Origin: Terfezia claveryi
Taxonomy: Eukaryota > Ascomycota > Pezizomycetes > Pezizales > Pezizaceae
Assembly: GCA_015179025.1 (NCBI GenBank)
Contig: WHUX01000032.1
Coordinates: 124,001 to 188,000 of the forward strand
Direction of reading: 5' to 3'
Length of the DNA: 64,000 nucleotides
Numbering within the stretch: position 1 is the stretch's first letter; each line of letters begins with the position of its first letter. Shown in pieces: positions 27,903 to 39,283 of the stretch. The notes beneath the pieces are model-generated. The model saw only the letters and a list, made by a program, of their open reading frames with translations. It had not been told where the DNA came from and made no database searches. Both the position numbers and the translations under genes were made by a program.

Positions 27903-28474
27903 ATGGGGAAGGGCAATTGAGGGTCCGCCAGTACTAATATTGTTGTTGATTTTTTCGATTGACACGCATGAGTTTCCCCAGTTTCCCTGGCCCGTCCCTC
28001 CCTCTTCATTTCGCGTTATCAACTCAACCTTGGTGACCACAATTCAGGATTTTGTGATTGCTTATCTTCACTAGTCAGACATCCAATTGAACGGCTTTCT
28101 AGCTGAGGGTAACACCCAAGGTAGCCAGGAATTCCAAGTGCGGGTATCAAGGGTATGCAACCTAATGACAGGCAGTTATAAAACTGGTTTTCTTTCTTTC
28201 TCGTGATCATTTCCACCTCTGCGCTCCCTTCCGATAAATCCCAGCCTTTTGTTTTAACTTTTCAATTATTCTCTTGGTCTGGTTCTAATTCTCCTAGTAA
28301 TTCTCCTACCTAATTGTTCGCTTAATAGAGTTAGTTTTGAAGCGACGCTAAGCTACTCTGTAATGACTCGAAATCAAACTTTAAAACTTTTTGGTTTCGG
28401 GTGGCGCGAGATCCCAAGGATAGTTTATTCCGAACACAAGCTGGAGCGAGAACAGGCTGCTGCATTGAGAACTG

Positions 28475-28504
28475 ACCTTGGGTCAAGCCAGACTAACCTT
28501 GGGT
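28475..28504. repeat. Micro-insertion f: variant core between 9-bp direct repeats
   Basis: ACCTTGGGT occurs at 28475-28483 and 28496-28504. The 12 bp between are CAAGCCAGACTA. The repeat extends leftwards with one mismatch (ACTGACC versus ACTAACC). The core CCAGAC matches the other sites, but the CAACC part is altered, so this is the weakest member. Confidence 0.45.
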
Positions 28505-28687
28505 TGGGGTTGAGGTTGGGGGTTGGTGCTGTGTTATTATCAACGCACAAGTAGATATCCTTTTATCACCACCACATGTAGTTACGTGATCGATTCAAGT
28601 GAATGCTAGCTTCGGCTACTGAAGCGGAGGATCAACGACAGGTGATCAATTAGAGTGCAGCGCTCCTTGACGTGAGTTGTCATCAGT

Positions 28688-28730
28688 TGCATTGGGTGCA
28701 TTGGGTGCATCGGGTGCATTTGGTGCATTG
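28688..28730. repeat. 9-bp minisatellite TGCATTGGG
   Basis: Almost five head-to-tail copies: two perfect TGCATTGGG, then TGCATCGGG, TGCATTTGG and a partial TGCATTG. Confidence 0.85.
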
Positions 28731-29249
28731 CCCATGTCGTTCGATACGAAATGGCAATGGATCTGAAAAACCCGGCTTCGCTGTTTTTAGATCTATCTGA
28801 TGCAATGCCCAATCGAGTCCCAGACAAAACTCGATGACCTTGAATGTGTGCACGTGAAGTGGCCCCAGCAGGGGCCGTTGCAGCAGCGGCGCAGTGACGC
28901 TTCGGCCTTTGGGAAGGAAGCTTACTTGCTTGCTCGGCCAAACCAAGTTTCTCTCCCTTGCTTCATTCCAGCTCATTACCCTCGTTCAAGTCGTCCTCGA
29001 TTTTTTGCATAGACTGCAATATCTACTAGCTGCAATCCCTCTTCACTTCTAGTCACTCGTTATCCGAATCTGTTCAACCGTTCAAACGTTCTAGGGTTGG
29101 CTATACAAATACGTCAGGCAAATGCTCTACGTCCTACCCCTGAAGTGTCGCATCTAAACCTAGATTCAGTAAAACAGCATATCTCCTCGGTATAGCTCCG
29201 AGAACCCAATCTATTCGTACAATATACTCCGTATCCAAGAGGCAATTAG

Positions 29250-31510
29250 ATGAACGGCACTGTTGGGTGGTATTCCCCTCCGGCTTCGTCAAACAAGTCG
29301 TCGTCTCTTCCCTCGAGCTTTCAACTGGACGAAGGAGGAATCTTGAACGACCTGGGGCATTTTGAGGAAATTGGGCTTGATGACACCGATGGAGGAACCA
29401 GGGCTAAGGCCATTGTGGTCAAGCCGCCTCAAAGGGCTGCTTCTGGATTGGCATCTTTGAGAGACCTGACGTTGAAACGCCCGCCCTTCCCCCCACTACA
29501 ATCACATACGAACGGTGTCCTGTCCCCATCAGATCACCTCGGTTTACCGAATGCACCCCGTAGAGCGAATACATCTCCATCCCCGACTAGTCGAAGGTCC
29601 CGAAATGCCTCCCCTAGTCCTCAGTCAGCACCTCACTCACCTGCACTTTCGGCTGTCTCTTCTCCATCATCTTCCGGCTCACGACGATCGTATACGGCGC
29701 AGATTCCAGAACGATTGAAGCGGGGTTCGTCTACTCGACGGAAGACTACAGCAGAATTAGAAAAGGAGTGCGACTCGGATGGAGACGATGAAATACCCGC
29801 GGATGCCATTTTTTGGAACATCCCGGTGTCCCCAAGGCGAATGAGTACCAACATATCAGCATCACCAGGAACATCACCAGACCGGGGGACCGCGAATGGG
29901 CCAAAAGCGGGTTCATCAAAGTCCCCCCCCCGAAATGGAGTACCAATACCGGCAGATAGTCGAGGCAGGCCAATGGGATCTAGACATTATAGTGACACTA
30001 TCGTCGATGAGCTTAGTCCGGAGGCTCGTGAATTAAGCGAGAAATTAGAAGAATACGCCGAAGAGGAACTTGCAAGGGAAGAGAACAGGCGGCAAAATCC
30101 AGGCAATAAGGGCTCTCAGAAATCCAGATCAGCCCAACCATCTCCGCCACCAACTAAAAAGGTTGAGCTTCCTCCAATGCAGATGACCAATGGAATGATA
30201 GATCCATTGCCTATCAGCAAGGAGAAGGAGGCGGTTTTATCAAGAACAAGGCCATCGTGGCTACCACCGAAGTCAAAGGAAGAGGAAAAACGGCATCTGA
30301 AGGAGTATCAAAGAATGATGCAGAAGGCGTTACAAGCCGGTACGAGCATCATTTTCATCCCATTTATAACAATTACTTACAGGATGTAGAGCAAAAAAAA
30401 CATGAGAGAGAACGGCGGGAACAGGAGCAAAGGGAAAAAATAAAAGCGGACATTCACCGAGTTTGGGAACAAGATATTATACCAGAATGGGACACATTGA
30501 TATCAAAACCTGAAACACGAGAATTGTGGTGGAGAGGGGTTGCACCTAGATGTCGTGCCGTCGTGTGGGAAAAGGGACTAGGGAATCATCTCTCGGCTAC
30601 AGACGAGACATTTCGGCTAGCACTCGCTCGGGCTAAAGAGCTTGAGAAGGGAAAAGGTTCGATAAAGACTACCAAAGAGCAAGATATGCTTCAAGCTATT
30701 CGAAGAGATGTCAAAGATACATTTCCGGAGCTCCAAATCTTCCAAGTGAGTAATACACCTGCTTCGCATGTTCCATCTGACCATTTCATTTGTAGGAGGG
30801 AGGTCCTTTGCATGAGAAACTTGTGGATGTCCTATTTGCCTATAGTATGTACCGAAGTGACGTAGGATATGTATATGGCACCCATGTGAGTAATTATAGA
30901 TGCCTAGTGCTCCAAGATATATTTCATACTCTCATGCAAATTCTAACCTCACCTAGGTTATCGCTGGACTCCTGCTGCTTAACATGTCTCCAGTGAAGGC
31001 TTTCATCAGCTTAGTGAACATTCTTAATAGGCCTGTGCCTCTCGCATTCTATACTCAAGATGAAGCGAATGTACGTCTTAACCTTCTAATACAGCGAGAG
31101 CTCTCCACTAACTCCGCATAACACAGATGTCCAAAGTATACACCTTATTCCTTCGGGCCTTCCAGTACAAATTGCCATCCCTCTTTAATCATATTCATGT
31201 AACTCTTTCCCTCCCACCGCCAGCTTACCTCGAGGCTATGTTTTCCACGGTCTTTGCTCTACATTGCCCTCTCGACATCATCTCCCGGCTATGGGATGTT
31301 TACATTCTTGAGGGTGATACATTCCTTGTTAGGACGGCCCTTGGAGTTTTGACAGCCCTTGAGCCGCAACTCTATGGAACCAGAGAGGAAGTGGTAAAGC
31401 TTCTTGGGTGGAGAGCCAGAACTTGGAAACTTGGCCAAGAGGACGACTTTTTGGAGATTGTGCGGTCTGCTGGGAAGGAAGAAGCAGAGGTGGCAAGTGG
31501 TGAGCCCTGA
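29250..31510 (+). CDS. TBC (Rab-GAP-like) protein lacking both catalytic fingers, TBC1D12/14-like
   Basis: Exons are 29250-30339, 30390-30745, 30796-30885, 30957-31070 and 31127-31510, joining to 677 residues. Residues 1-350 are disordered and Ser/Pro-rich. A short coiled coil ([16 protein letters not shown]) precedes the TBC domain, which runs from about [20 protein letters not shown] to the C-terminal region ([20 protein letters not shown]). In active TBC proteins the domain supplies an arginine in IxxDxxR and a glutamine in YxQ. Here the equivalents are IRRDVKD (Arg replaced by Asp) and YVYG (Gln replaced by Tyr). Rab binding without GAP activity is therefore likely (inference). The first intron acceptor choice (30389) is set by frame. 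Confidence 0.88.
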
Positions 31511-32216
31511 GAGCTTAATTGACCTACACACCTGTCTGGATATCGATTTTGTGTTCCTCAACTTTCTCCCCATCCTCCTCTTTCCCTTACACACCTGAAC
31601 TCTTCCACTATACTCTATGTTTATAATCTACTCTAAACTTTCTTTTATCGTCAAGGTATGCATGTACAAACAGGGCTAGAGAGAGGGTGGGGCTCCAAAT
31701 TTCGGTTTTGTTTCCATTTTGATGTCGAGTTGTACTCCAGGTGAGGGAGAGAATGAACCAGGTGTTCGTTTAATATAGGAGCGCCAGCGAAGGAGCAGTG
31801 TGGGGATCTCAGTATCTATTGACTCGGAGTCTTTCGGAGAATATTCCACTTTTGGTTTTGTATTATATAATAAAAAGTTCGGAATATACCTTGGAAGCTC
31901 AGGTTAGGTACTTGCACTACTTAAGCTGATATTATTCCCAAGAAAATTGGGCGACCGAACCGGGACTCAAGAACGCTAAGCTAACAACCATCAAAAACAG
32001 ATCTACTAAGCAATTGCCCTAAGTTGTTCCTCTGCACGTCCACTCAAGACAAATATCTCCACAAAATGATCTCCCGTTTCATTTTTAAAAATAGAATCAA
32101 AAGAGTACAGCCAGCTGCTCTGGATCTACCAAGCTAACCGAACATAATAACCTGGTTACATGTACAGTAGTCTGGTTGGCGCAAGCCCCTCCGTGGGTTA
32201 CATGCCAATCAACTTA
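31511..32216. other. Intergenic region, tail-to-tail
   Basis: No gene recognised. It holds the 3' flank of the TBC gene, AT-rich sequence from about 31850, and the micro-insertion at 32154-32204. Confidence 0.45.
32154..32204. repeat. Micro-insertion b: core TCTGGTTG between 9-bp direct repeats
   Basis: GGTTACATG occurs at 32154-32162 and 32196-32204. The 33 bp between contain TAGTCTGGTTGGCGCAAGC (32168-32186). This is the longest insert of the six sites and lies just past the 3' end of the secreted-protein gene at 32217. Confidence 0.6.
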
Positions 32217-32855
32217 CTAACTCGGCAAAACACGAATGCTCTTATTCTCAAACTCAGTTTTATCGCACGTATAGAGCAACAAAATGCGCTGACATGCATT
32301 GCCGCTTCCACACTCATAGATCACCGGCCTATTCGGTACCCCAAAGCACTTTGTATTCCAAACCGGCTGCTCCGTCTCCCAAATCCTCAAATTCGCCTGG
32401 AGTCCTCCTTGTGCGATAGATAGACAAATATTGCTAGTCCCACTATACCCATCCTTTCCAGCTTTCGCATAAGACTCACCGCAGGTAAACAGGGATTTAG
32501 AGGAAACAGAACCCATTAGAATTCTCCCGCTGTAGTGGAGCCTGTTATTGGGGTCGTCGACACTGCAGAGGGTGCGCACGTTGGGGTTTGGGAGTTTTTC
32601 GTAGCGGTGGATGTTCCAGTGCACGGGGTCCCAGGTACAGCTGGAGTCGGGATTTTTGCGCCCCGTCCAGGACTCGATGATGGCGAGTTGGAAGTTGCGG
32701 GTTCGGGGGGGGACGCCGCGGGCGTCGAGATCATTGAGTTTGGCGTTGATGATGGAGTTTTCGGATTCGAATTCGGATTCGGGGTGAAGGGCGACTGCTG
32801 CTGCGGAGCAGAGGGAGGTGAGGAGGAATATGAGGGTAATTGAGGAGAAGTGCAT
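32217..32855 (-). CDS. Small secreted cysteine-rich protein A
   Basis: Function unknown. The open frame begins at 32906, but the ATG at 32855 starts a clear signal peptide (MHFSSITLIFLLTSLCSAAA), giving a 212-residue precursor with no intron. The mature part has eight cysteines. The last four follow C-x11-C-x5-C-x8-C and end CD, nearly the same as in the protein encoded at 34294-34836. There are no membrane segments after the signal. Secretion, size and even cysteine number resemble fungal effectors or extracellular defence proteins (inference). The gene lies in an AT-rich stretch. Confidence 0.75.
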   Translation of the reverse strand: MHFSSITLIFLLTSLCSAAAVALHPESEFESENSIINAKLNDLDARGVPPRTRNFQLAIIESWTGRKNPDSSCTWDPVHWNIHRYEKLPNPNVRTLCSVDDPNNRLHYSGRILMGSVSSKSLFTCGESYAKAGKDGYSGTSNICLSIAQGGLQANLRIWETEQPVWNTKCFGVPNRPVIYECGSGNACQRILLLYTCDKTEFENKSIRVLPS

Positions 32856-33713
32856 TTTTTTTAAATTTTTTTTTGGGGGGGAAGAGGCGATGTCTAAATG
32901 TAGCACTTGGAGACTCGTTGACTGAGATGGGAGAGATCGTAAAATTGCTCTCGTATAGAGGGAGGATATTTACAGCATGTAGGTTTTTGTAGGAGGATTC
33001 GCGATGGGCTCGCGCTGTGATTGTAGTCACCTTGTCACCTTTTTCCTAAGATAACTAGAGAATTATATAACTGAGATATTCCATAAAAGGGGCTGCAATC
33101 GTACCTGGTTTGCATGGCAAATTATATGGCGTTACTACACTACATGCTAGGCGCATCAATTTGGAAACATGTACCTGGTACTTTCGGAGTTTGATTTTCA
33201 TTTGTAAATATTGGTTGTACATTATGACGGAGAAGTGAAATTGCATGTTACATGTGTGGTGGGGTGGTATGAAGGGGAAGTGGTAAGCAGGTACAACTTG
33301 AATATAAGTACAGGTTACTATCACTACTGTGCATGTCCCGCATTGTTTCATAAGAACAGTCGTATAACCTAGGGGTACCAGTGGCGAAGTAGTTATGATA
33401 CAAGGAGCTTTTGGTTATACACAACTTTCGTTTGAGAAATTGAAACTATATTTTAATTACAAACTTCTAATTTGAATATACAGTGTATATAGCAAGGAAA
33501 GAACTAAATCAACTCAACTACACTATGAGCAATAGGCTAGGACCATTTTTCCAAGTAGCTTGTTTTACTAGTCATCTAATGGCGTGGCTGGTCATAAAGT
33601 CTAGCTTTGGGATTGAGGATTGAGGGTAACTCCTCCCTTGGAGTCGTGACTAAGTATGTATGTATGTACTGTATGAGTAATCTGAGAATACAATACTTAC
33701 CAAATTACTAAAT

Positions 33714-33744
33714 ACTACCTATGGTCAACCAGACTACCTATGGT
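33714..33744. repeat. Micro-insertion c: CAACCAG between 12-bp direct repeats
   Basis: ACTACCTATGGT occurs at 33714-33725 and 33733-33744. Only seven bases, CAACCAG, lie between them. This is the shortest insert and so defines the shared core most tightly. Confidence 0.65.
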
Positions 33745-33786
33745 AAAGTACATAGCTACCATATCCAGCATGACTATTTAAAGATA

Positions 33787-33816
33787 GTAGTTGCCTAGTC
33801 TGGTTGGTAGTTGCCT
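33787..33816. repeat. Micro-insertion d: AGTCTGGTTG between 10-bp direct repeats
   Basis: GTAGTTGCCT occurs at 33787-33796 and 33807-33816, with AGTCTGGTTG between. The core is in the opposite orientation to the site 60 bp to the left. Confidence 0.65.
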
Positions 33817-34293
33817 TTTGTGAGTACGATCATACCCCTGAGCTGAGCTATGAAACACACGTCAATCAAGCTCCCGTTAGCCCGCAAGTGTACTCTGTAT
33901 TCCGGATACGTTTCATATTGGTAGGAGAGTGAAGAGAATTTGGTTCTATTTTTTTTTTCCTTTGCCTTGCATTGCACGTTGACGTGATCATCATCAGCTC
34001 GTATTTACCTTAGTGATTTCAGCTGTATGCGGCTGGTAGTCTTGTTGGCCGGCTGGTTATGCGAATAAATGCTTTGGGATGCAACAAGTGCATACTAGAA
34101 CCGTTATATATGGGTACTCCTTAATACAGTTAGATTGTTAACATTGTGTTTCCGGTGCTGGTTAGACTGACTGAGCTATGCCTTGCATGAAGCCTTATAA
34201 TACGTATATATGTATCATGGCGTATGAGATATCAGAGATTGTTCATTATCTGTGCATATATGGATATAGTATCAATTACCCGGACAAGAAGTA

Positions 34294-34836
34294 CTACTGC
34301 CCACGCCAAATCCCATCACACTCAAACCCTAACTTCATAAAATTACAGACCCCGGCACTGCACCTCCAGAGCCAAATATCCTCGCCTGGCTTCGTACAAA
34401 TCTGGAACTTAACTTTTCCCTCGTCTCCTTCGTCCTTTGTATTTTTCCTCATAAGACGCACCACATTACTATCCTGGCCTTCAAAGCATGCAGCCCATTG
34501 CCCATTTCCTAGGCATCCGCCATTGTCCAATGAGATCTCAGCGAGTTTTTTGCCCCCGTATTTTATAGAATCTGTCCTGCAACCAGCCTCAACATGAGGG
34601 ACTTGGGCATCCCCGTAGGAGTGGACGTTGAGAGAGGGTTTTACACGGGAAATGTCTTCTCGATGACAGTTCTGAGAGCCTTTTTCGACTAAGCCGGATA
34701 AGTTATATAACTCGATGATTGCGATGGATTCTTTATTTGCGATAGAGTTAAGGAGATCGTTGGTATCGATCCCAGAAGGGAATGCGGTAACGAGGCTGAG
34801 AAGAGCCCAGAATAGGGTAAAGGATGCAAGTTGCAT
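34294..34836 (-). CDS. Small secreted cysteine-rich protein B
   Basis: Function unknown. Single-exon, 180 residues, with a signal peptide (MQLASFTLFWALLSLVTA, then FPSG). The mature part has eight cysteines; the last four follow C-x11-C-x4-C-x8-C and end CD, matching protein A (32217-32855), while the N-terminal spacings differ. A DEG/K-rich loop (NTKDEGDEGK) separates cysteines 4 and 5. I infer a diverged paralogue or a shared fold. There is no recognised catalytic motif. It is on the same strand as protein A, 1.4 kb away. Confidence 0.75.
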   Translation of the reverse strand: MQLASFTLFWALLSLVTAFPSGIDTNDLLNSIANKESIAIIELYNLSGLVEKGSQNCHREDISRVKPSLNVHSYGDAQVPHVEAGCRTDSIKYGGKKLAEISLDNGGCLGNGQWAACFEGQDSNVVRLMRKNTKDEGDEGKVKFQICTKPGEDIWLWRCSAGVCNFMKLGFECDGIWRGQ

Positions 34837-36153
34837 GGCTAGAGTTTTCTAAGGGCAGGAGATAAATGGTACAGTAGAACGAAAAAATGGCTCGTTCGGA
34901 GTTTGTATAGGTATGTATGGTCTACACCAGCGTCTTGACAGAGATGCTTGTGAGGAATATTTGTGCTTGAATATATTTAGATATGTGCGTAATCTTTAGA
35001 GCCAGCTGTGAGAGGTACTTGAAGAGATGGACTTCCTTGATTGAACAAGGCTTTCAGGTTGGTTTATATAATAAAATTAGGCATAAGTCCTGGCTTAAGA
35101 TGCCTGCCTTTCAATAGTAAACATCCAAACCCCCATTTTTTCAATACGGTTAACGCCAATCCATTCAAACAGTCTGAGATTTGTTGTGCTGGCGGTTAGC
35201 AAGTACAAACAACTACCCTAGGTTTTTCATGACAAGCCATCAATGAGACTACGAAAGAAACTTTCTCCATGCTCTAAAACCCGATCCTAAACACGGGGCG
35301 TGACATGTATACGAAGCCGCGGACACACATCCAACCGCAGGCCCACCCTTCACAGCTATTACCCTGTAATCCACCCCCACTCATACCAGTTTCTACGAGA
35401 GAATGGCTAGCTGAACATCAAAGCTTGTGCTAACCAGACTAGCCTCCACAGACTACTTGACTAAGGCAGATAAACAGTATCGACCAGGTATTTATTCAGA
35501 AGCTACATAACTACTGGCCATTTCGAAACCTTCCTCTGAGGACCAAACCCCGTGCGCACTGGCTGCTATGGATGGTCAATTAGCCGAGTCTTTTTGCAGC
35601 TGCCGACAATGCCAGTTATTTTCAGGTTATCCCACTTGCATTTGCAGTCTGTGTGCACAACATGGTATCCCCGGGCGCTCAAGTTTCAGCTGAACTTGAG
35701 AGAACCTCCGTACAGGATATACATTCACATCAACACTCCATATACCCTGTTTGGGAGGAGACCGTCACATTTGTTTACAGCTAGCGGTTTAGAAGTCAAA
35801 CTTTGTTGGCATTTTGCTAGCAGACTCTAGTTTGGCAATTGCAATTGGCCCATTCATTAGAGGTGTAGGGAAAGATCATCCAACTAAATCTGTCAACGGT
35901 ATCTGATCAAAACTACCCTATTTTCAGAGCCACCTTTACAACAGTGCTTATCGTAGAGAATAATGCCCCCCAAATTATGCTGGGGCCAATGCACCAATTA
36001 CAAACTTCAGCAGTTGCAATGATTGTTCAAAAAAAAAAGAAATTACTTGACCCGTTACCCTGAACCCCAAGCCATGTGATCCTTTGGTTTTAACTGTTTT
36101 ACCTTTAGTTCAATTAGCAGATAACCCTACCAAAAAGAAGGGCAAAAGATCAG
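34837..36153. other. AT-rich intergenic region
   Basis: No gene recognised. A single TAACCAGACTA word at 35431-35441 resembles the micro-insertion core but has no flanking direct repeat of useful length. The open frame at 35552-35830 has no recognisable content. Confidence 0.4.
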
Positions 36154-36249
36154 GCTCCATCCGTGGTTCGAACACGGGACCTCTCGCAAACTGCAATGAG
36201 TACTCAGGGTAAGCCCTAAGCGAGAATCATACCACTAGACCAACGGAGC
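36154..36249 (-). tRNA. tRNA-Pro (anticodon AGG) with an intron
   Basis: Read on the minus strand, GCTCCGT (acceptor 5') pairs with ATGGAGC (acceptor 3'), with one G-T pair. The D-arm is TTGGTCTAGTGGTATGATT. The anticodon stem CTCGC pairs with GCGAG, with loop start TTAGGG. The T-arm is CCGTG-TTCGAAC-CACGG. About 24 nt of intron follow the base 3' of the AGG anticodon, the usual tRNA intron position. CCA is not encoded. A T-run follows within about 10 nt, fitting Pol III termination. Confidence 0.9.
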
Positions 36250-38057
36250 ATTTATGAAGTAAGTTTCACGCTTGCTCCTTTATGACGGGATACTAGGGAG
36301 CCTCCACTCGACTCCCAATACTTCTTTTTATTAATAACCCATGTTGATTTTTGGAGTAGAAACCGGTACATGACAATACGGTTACGGCCTTAATGAATAA
36401 ATAGGGTTGCTTTCTAAGAGGCTTTTGAATAGAATCAGATGGAGTATTTTACTGGAGATTATTATGGTAGCTCTATTAACTATGAGCAGGATGAATCCAC
36501 ACCTATAAGTGTAATTGCCAATTCAACTGTATTATACTGCGTTATATCACCGGCCACAATACAACGATATGGATGCTATGGAGATACACGGACGGAGTCG
36601 GGGTTCTCGGATTCGAATGAATTCTTTAAACTCCAACGGGCATTGCTATATATACACCAGTAATAATACTATGTAGCTAGTCTAGCATCCTATGTAGCAA
36701 TCTGTAACATGAGTTCAATGTGCAGGTGTGGCTTACACTAAATAGCTAACTAGCCACTAGGTAGTGGCGTGTAGATCTCCAAAAGTAACTTTAATTATTG
36801 ATCCTACCCAACTCACCACAAAAAAGCCCCTCCTCAGCTTCACCTCTTTACTAACAACTTTCATTAGATATCGCAATATTACTTCGGTTAAGAGTCCAGA
36901 TCTTGATTGCCCCAAGAGGGCCCTCAAATTATGTGCTGTACAGCATGGCTACGGCCAACTTCAACCAGACCAAAGGGTCGGAGTAAAGTAACCAGAATAG
37001 TGCTACAACAAGCTTTGGGCAGATATTGAAAAAACTCCAATATGGACATCAAGATGACAAAAATTACTATGACGACAATGACGATATATCGAATGAGCAG
37101 TAGTGAACCATGATAAAAGGTGGCTATGAAAGATGAGGTAGACTTCCACGCGTCCCTTTCTCCTTACAAACGTGAACAACTAATCCTTTGACTTTTTTAT
37201 CTACCAGCAGGTTATGCACATTAACCGGCAGGTGTCACCGGATTTCCCCATGCAGCTTCGCCGAATATGCGGATGCACAATCGCAAGTTTGACTTGTATA
37301 CCTATATAGAAGCGCACATCTCCTCCACCCAGCACCTTGCCTCACTAGATGAGGGCTGGGAGTTGTGGTTGGCTTGCCGGCGAAATCAGCTCCTCATCTG
37401 CTGAATCCTAGGAAAGGTGTTAGCTATGCCTGGCGAATCGGTTCACCCATCTGCACCTGGAGCTGCTCTTCTAGGCTTGGCGGAATCGTTACTCGGCACG
37501 TTCACTGGGGAACATTAGTCTATGCCTAGCGAAATCAGTGCAGGAGATAGTAAAAGCTGGCCCCGGCGCGATAGGAATGATTGTTGTTGTTGCCTCAAAC
37601 AAGAAACGTCTCCGTTGCTTAATACCTTGGCAACGATCAATTCGAATTTCGAGACAAGGGTTAGTGAGGGTGGTTTGCTGGGAGGAGCGGAGGCAGGGCC
37701 CAGGAGGAGGAAATTGTGAATATCGGAGGCGAGAAGGCATGGTGTGGCAAGGGCAATGACGATGACGATCCCGGTGGGCCAGGGAAGGAAAGTTGGAGAT
37801 ATATATGTTCTGGGCCGCTCGCGGGCAGCACATAGAAGAACTAGGTAGAAAGGCAATCACGATGTGCACGAGCACCACGAGGACTGAATAGAGAGGTACG
37901 AATGGCCACGATGTATGTCAAAATAGACGTTCTTGTTTGCGAGTTCCGATGTTCTCTTGTCTTGTCCTCCTTCACCCTCTTCCCCCTGTTCCCATTTATC
38001 TTTTCCTTTGTCCCATGAGCTAGTATCCCTAGTTTGCTCAAAGAGATCTACAGCACA
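36250..38057. other. AT-rich region without recognised genes
   Basis: No coding content is convincing; overlapping minus-strand open frames at 37489-37878 lack any recognisable motif. Related words GCCTGGCGAATCGG and GCCTAGCGAAATCAG recur near 37429 and 37523. Confidence 0.35.
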
Positions 38058-39215
38058 TGCCTCCCGCCGGCGGCATACCCACTATACCTAACTAGAGCTA
38101 TATTTAATACATACTACTAGGCTATTATGAAAGGACATGTGACAACACTACCAACTTACTCGATCTGGTCATTATTAGCTAGTTGACACTAGTGGATCAG
38201 TAAGGTTAAAACCTTCGGACTTCTTCTTCTCTTCTATATCGATAGGATCATCATACTTCAGACCTTCTATATTAGTTGTCCTCCGGGTCGATTGAGTCTT
38301 CCTCCAGATCAATTGGGCAATTATCCAGGAGTTTAATCTGTGTCCGTCAATTTGTGTCCGTTCAGCTGAGCCGAGAGGTTACCGCAGTCATGATCTGCTA
38401 ACCCTCTGGTATGACAAAAGAATGAGCATTGCAACTCATTTATAAAGCATCGGCAGCAACGACTGATATAGGACTTTTTGTAAATATATAAGACAGAAAC
38501 CCGAGTTGTTGTGGTTGCCAGCCGAAAAGCATGAGCTAAAGTGATTATAGATTGTCTAGTAGCTGGAGTATCAACAATTTCATTTGTAGAACTCGATAAG
38601 ATTAGTTGCTAGCTCGAATCTTTAGTTGGGTAAAGGTGGCATTTAGGCTATGGTTTTGCAACAACTTTTGCATATACCGGTAAACCTTTGATTGTCAGTT
38701 TTGGCTTAGCACTCGATGCTATTAAGCAGTATCCGCCTATATTCTAAGCAATCGGAGGGATTAAAGGTGGACAATATCATATACTCAGCATTAGATTATT
38801 TAGATCTTCATCACTAGAGGTATTTTAATGTGTCTCAATTTCTAGCTTAAATTCTCCACCATTACCAGATTGTAAAATGTTAAATGGGCTATAAAGCTGA
38901 ATCCATAATGTCATTTGCAAATGTAACACACTCTGATAAATATTATTAGTATCATATTAGTTACTTATCATTTTATCTTCTAATGGAACAACCACTCATA
39001 AGACAGATCCATTTATATTGTCCTTTATATTCAGGTGCGTTATGTACCAAATGCAGTAATGAAATAACATACATATATTTAAAAGTACATAACCTCACAG
39101 AATCACTTTGCATGGACAACAAGGTTTCTCTATGTATAGAAGATAATAGGGAACAGTGGGTGTTGAGGTTGAATTATTTGGCTTTCTGATTTTATATTTT
39201 GCTATTACGGATAGA
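38058..39215 (-). mobile_element. Decayed Ty1/copia-like retroelement fragment (tentative)
   Basis: On the minus strand around 38834-38872 a frame reads QSGNGGEFKLEIE. This resembles the copia integrase catalytic block (SDNGGEF) with Asp changed to Gly. Stops interrupt all frames on both sides. Upstream (39100-39190) a CCPC-like stretch could be a remnant of the preceding integrase region. A purine-rich GGCGGGAGGCATG precedes TGCTGTAG on the minus strand near 38050-38070, which could be a polypurine tract and LTR edge. No reverse transcriptase was recognised. Confidence 0.35.
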
Positions 39216-39283
39216 GATGTTAAATTTTTTGGAAAAAAAACTATACTCTGCTCTGGATCTCCCGGTTGGATGAAGTGCGACCT

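Larger units (their letters stand above)
27903..29249. other. Intergenic region between TERT and the TBC gene
   Basis: No intact gene. The last 250 bp (about 28990-29249) are CT-rich and look like the promoter and 5' leader of the TBC gene. It also holds a 9-bp minisatellite (28688-28730) and one micro-insertion (28475-28504), listed separately. The open frame at 28363-28554 has no recognisable content. Confidence 0.45.
32856..34293. other. AT-rich spacer between the two secreted-protein genes
   Basis: No coding content recognised. It contains the promoter of protein A, a TATG tetranucleotide run near 33656-33667, and two micro-insertions 42 bp apart (33714-33744 and 33787-33816). Confidence 0.45.

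Noticed and set aside
32168..35441. A transposon carrying one or both secreted-protein genes, bounded by TAGTCTGGTTGGCGCAAGC at 32168 and its near complement at 35431 (17 of 19 bases in terminal-repeat orientation), or two tandem units 32168-33736 and 33796-35441
   Set aside because: The sites at 32168, 33726 and 33796 each have their own flanking direct repeats, which fits independent small insertions better than ends of a large element. No transposase is present and the 35431 copy lacks target duplications. Kept only as an alternative.
37489..37878. Two overlapping minus-strand frames of about 110-130 codons
   Set aside because: No recognisable domain and an AT-rich repeat-laden setting. 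Could be part of an LTR leader, but this cannot be shown.
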